Below, in pieces: positions 4,643 to 5,739 of a stretch of 5,739 bases of DNA. The notes under the pieces were generated by a model. The model saw only the letters and a list, made by a program, of their open reading frames with translations, had not been told where the DNA came from and did no database searches. The DNA lies in NCBI GenBank assembly GCA_036166735.1, contig JAYZHG010000125.1, positions 1 to 5,739 on the forward strand, read 5' to 3'. The translations under genes were made by a program, and so were the position numbers. Position 1 is the first letter of the stretch; every line of letters starts with the position of its first letter. The DNA comes from JAPYTU01 sp036166735. GTDB taxonomy: Bacteria; Bacteroidota; Bacteroidia; Cytophagales; MED-G16.

Positions 4643-5739
4643 GTGTTTAATAAAGATATAATTGATTCTTTTAAAACAATTGAAACCCCATTTTATTATT
4701 ACGATTTAGACATTTTATCAGAAACTTTAGAAAGGTTAATAATAGAAGCAGATTCTAAAATTTTTAAAGTTCACTATGCTCTTAAAGCTAATACAAATTC
4801 TAAATTATTAAATCTTATAAGAAGTCATGGTTTAGGTATTGATGCTGTTAGTGGAAATGAGGTCAAAAAATCTATTGAAGAAGGATTTGATAATAAAGAT
4901 ATTGTTTTTGCTGGGGTAGGAAAGACTGACAAAGAAATTGAATATGCTATTAATAGCAAAATTTCTTGTTTTAATTGTGAGTCAATTCAAGAAATTCAAG
5001 TAATAAATGATATTTCAAAAAAATTATTAGTTACATCAAATATTTCTTTAAGACTTAATCCAAATATTGAATCAAAAACTCATAAAAATATTACCACTGG
5101 TACTAAAAAAAATAAATTTGGTATTGATATAGATGATGTAGATGACATTTTAACTTTGTTAAAATCTTTAGATAATATAAATTTAGTTGGTATACATTTT
5201 CATTTAGGATCACAAATAACAAAATTTAAAGTGTTTGATGAATTAAGTAAAATAGTTAATAAAACAAACAAGAAAATACATGATTATGGTATCTTGTTAA
5301 GTCATATTAATGTGGGGGGTGGTTTATCTATAGATTATAATAATCCAGAAAAAAATTATATTCCTAATTTTAGTGAATATTTTAATGTTTATAAAAAGAA
5401 TATTATTTTACTAAAAAATCAAAAAATTTATGTTGAATTAGGAAGATCCTTGGTAGGACAATGTGGTAGTTTAATATCTAGAGTATTATTTACAAAAAAT
5501 TCATACAATAAAAATTATGTTATACTAGATGCCGGAATGACTGAGTTAATAAGACCAGCTTTATATAATAGTTATCATAAAATATCAAACTTAAGTTCAA
5601 TCGAAAATAAATTTAAAAAGTATGATGTTGTTGGTCCATTATGTGAATCTTCAGATGTTTTTTTAAAAAACATAAAATTACCATTTTCAAAAAGGAATGA
5701 TATATTTAGAATATATTCTTGTGGAGCTTATGGTGAAAC
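4643..5739 (+). CDS. lysA: Diaminopimelate decarboxylase (EC 4.1.1.20), 3'-truncated, GTG start
   Basis: A fold-type III PLP enzyme that converts meso-diaminopimelate to L-lysine and CO2, the last step of lysine biosynthesis. 365 codons are present before the window ends; the family is usually ~400-420 residues, so only the end is missing. Lys48 (HYALKANT) is the PLP lysine. His187 (HFHLGSQ) stacks on the cofactor. Gly225-227 (NVGGGLSIDY) binds the PLP phosphate. Glu265/Arg268 (ELGRS), Asp296-Pro305 (DAGMTELIRP) and Cys334 (GPLCESSD), the active-site cysteine supplied by the partner subunit, are all present. The ELGRS form (Leu where many have Pro) and DAGMTELIRPALY fit Bacteroidota LysA. The only suitable start is GTG 4643, six bases (one codon plus GTG) after an in-frame stop at 4637-4639; the first in-frame ATG comes far too late (Met299). 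No Shine-Dalgarno is visible. It is close behind rplT and likely co-transcribed. Confidence 0.95.
   Translation, partial: MFNKDIIDSFKTIETPFYYYDLDILSETLERLIIEADSKIFKVHYALKANTNSKLLNLIRSHGLGIDAVSGNEVKKSIEEGFDNKDIVFAGVGKTDKEIEYAINSKISCFNCESIQEIQVINDISKKLLVTSNISLRLNPNIESKTHKNITTGTKKNKFGIDIDDVDDILTLLKSLDNINLVGIHFHLGSQITKFKVFDELSKIVNKTNKKIHDYGILLSHINVGGGLSIDYNNPEKNYIPNFSEYFNVYKKNIILLKNQKIYVELGRSLVGQCGSLISRVLFTKNSYNKNYVILDAGMTELIRPALYNSYHKISNLSSIENKFKKYDVVGPLCESSDVFLKNIKLPFSKRNDIFRIYSCGAYGE

Overview
This window is a short, very AT-rich, tightly packed stretch from a bacterium. It most likely belongs to the Bacteroidota, probably a streamlined marine-type Flavobacteriales. The evidence is the family-specific wording of several proteins (the LexA/CI-like regulator, the nitroreductase and the diaminopimelate decarboxylase), the gene order thrS-infC-rpmI-rplT, and the near absence of Shine-Dalgarno (SD) sequences in front of the genes. 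The species cannot be named from the sequence alone. Arginine is encoded almost only by AGA/AGG, as expected at this base composition.

All genes lie on the + strand. From left to right: (1) the C-terminal ~230 residues of an XRE/S24 (LexA/CI-type) transcriptional regulator, cut by the window's left edge and ending in an all-AT hairpin that may be a terminator; (2) a nitroreductase-family flavoprotein with a hydrophobic insert; (3) thrS, a complete threonyl-tRNA synthetase; (4) infC, translation initiation factor IF3, which starts upstream of the first ATG/GTG at a non-canonical ATT codon behind a perfect Shine-Dalgarno; (5) rpmI (bL35); (6) rplT (bL20); (7) lysA, diaminopimelate decarboxylase, with a GTG start, cut by the right edge. 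No gap between genes exceeds 66 bases, and from infC onward the gaps are 4, 11 and 10 bases. infC-rpmI-rplT-lysA is therefore almost certainly one transcription unit, and thrS may be joined to it.

Functionally the core is a translation cluster: threonine charging, initiation fidelity and two 50S proteins, one of which (bL20) is an early assembly protein and a translational repressor in model bacteria. Lysine biosynthesis is attached at the 3' end. The most interesting spot is the 66-base thrS-infC junction. It combines the only strong SD at any visible gene start, two tandem ATT codons as candidate IF3 starts, a 14-bp perfect palindrome, and a 23-codon reading frame that runs from just after the thrS stop through the SD and ends just inside infC. 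This looks like a translational control point for IF3. I see no mobile element, CRISPR array, rRNA or tRNA, and no clearly novel multi-gene system.
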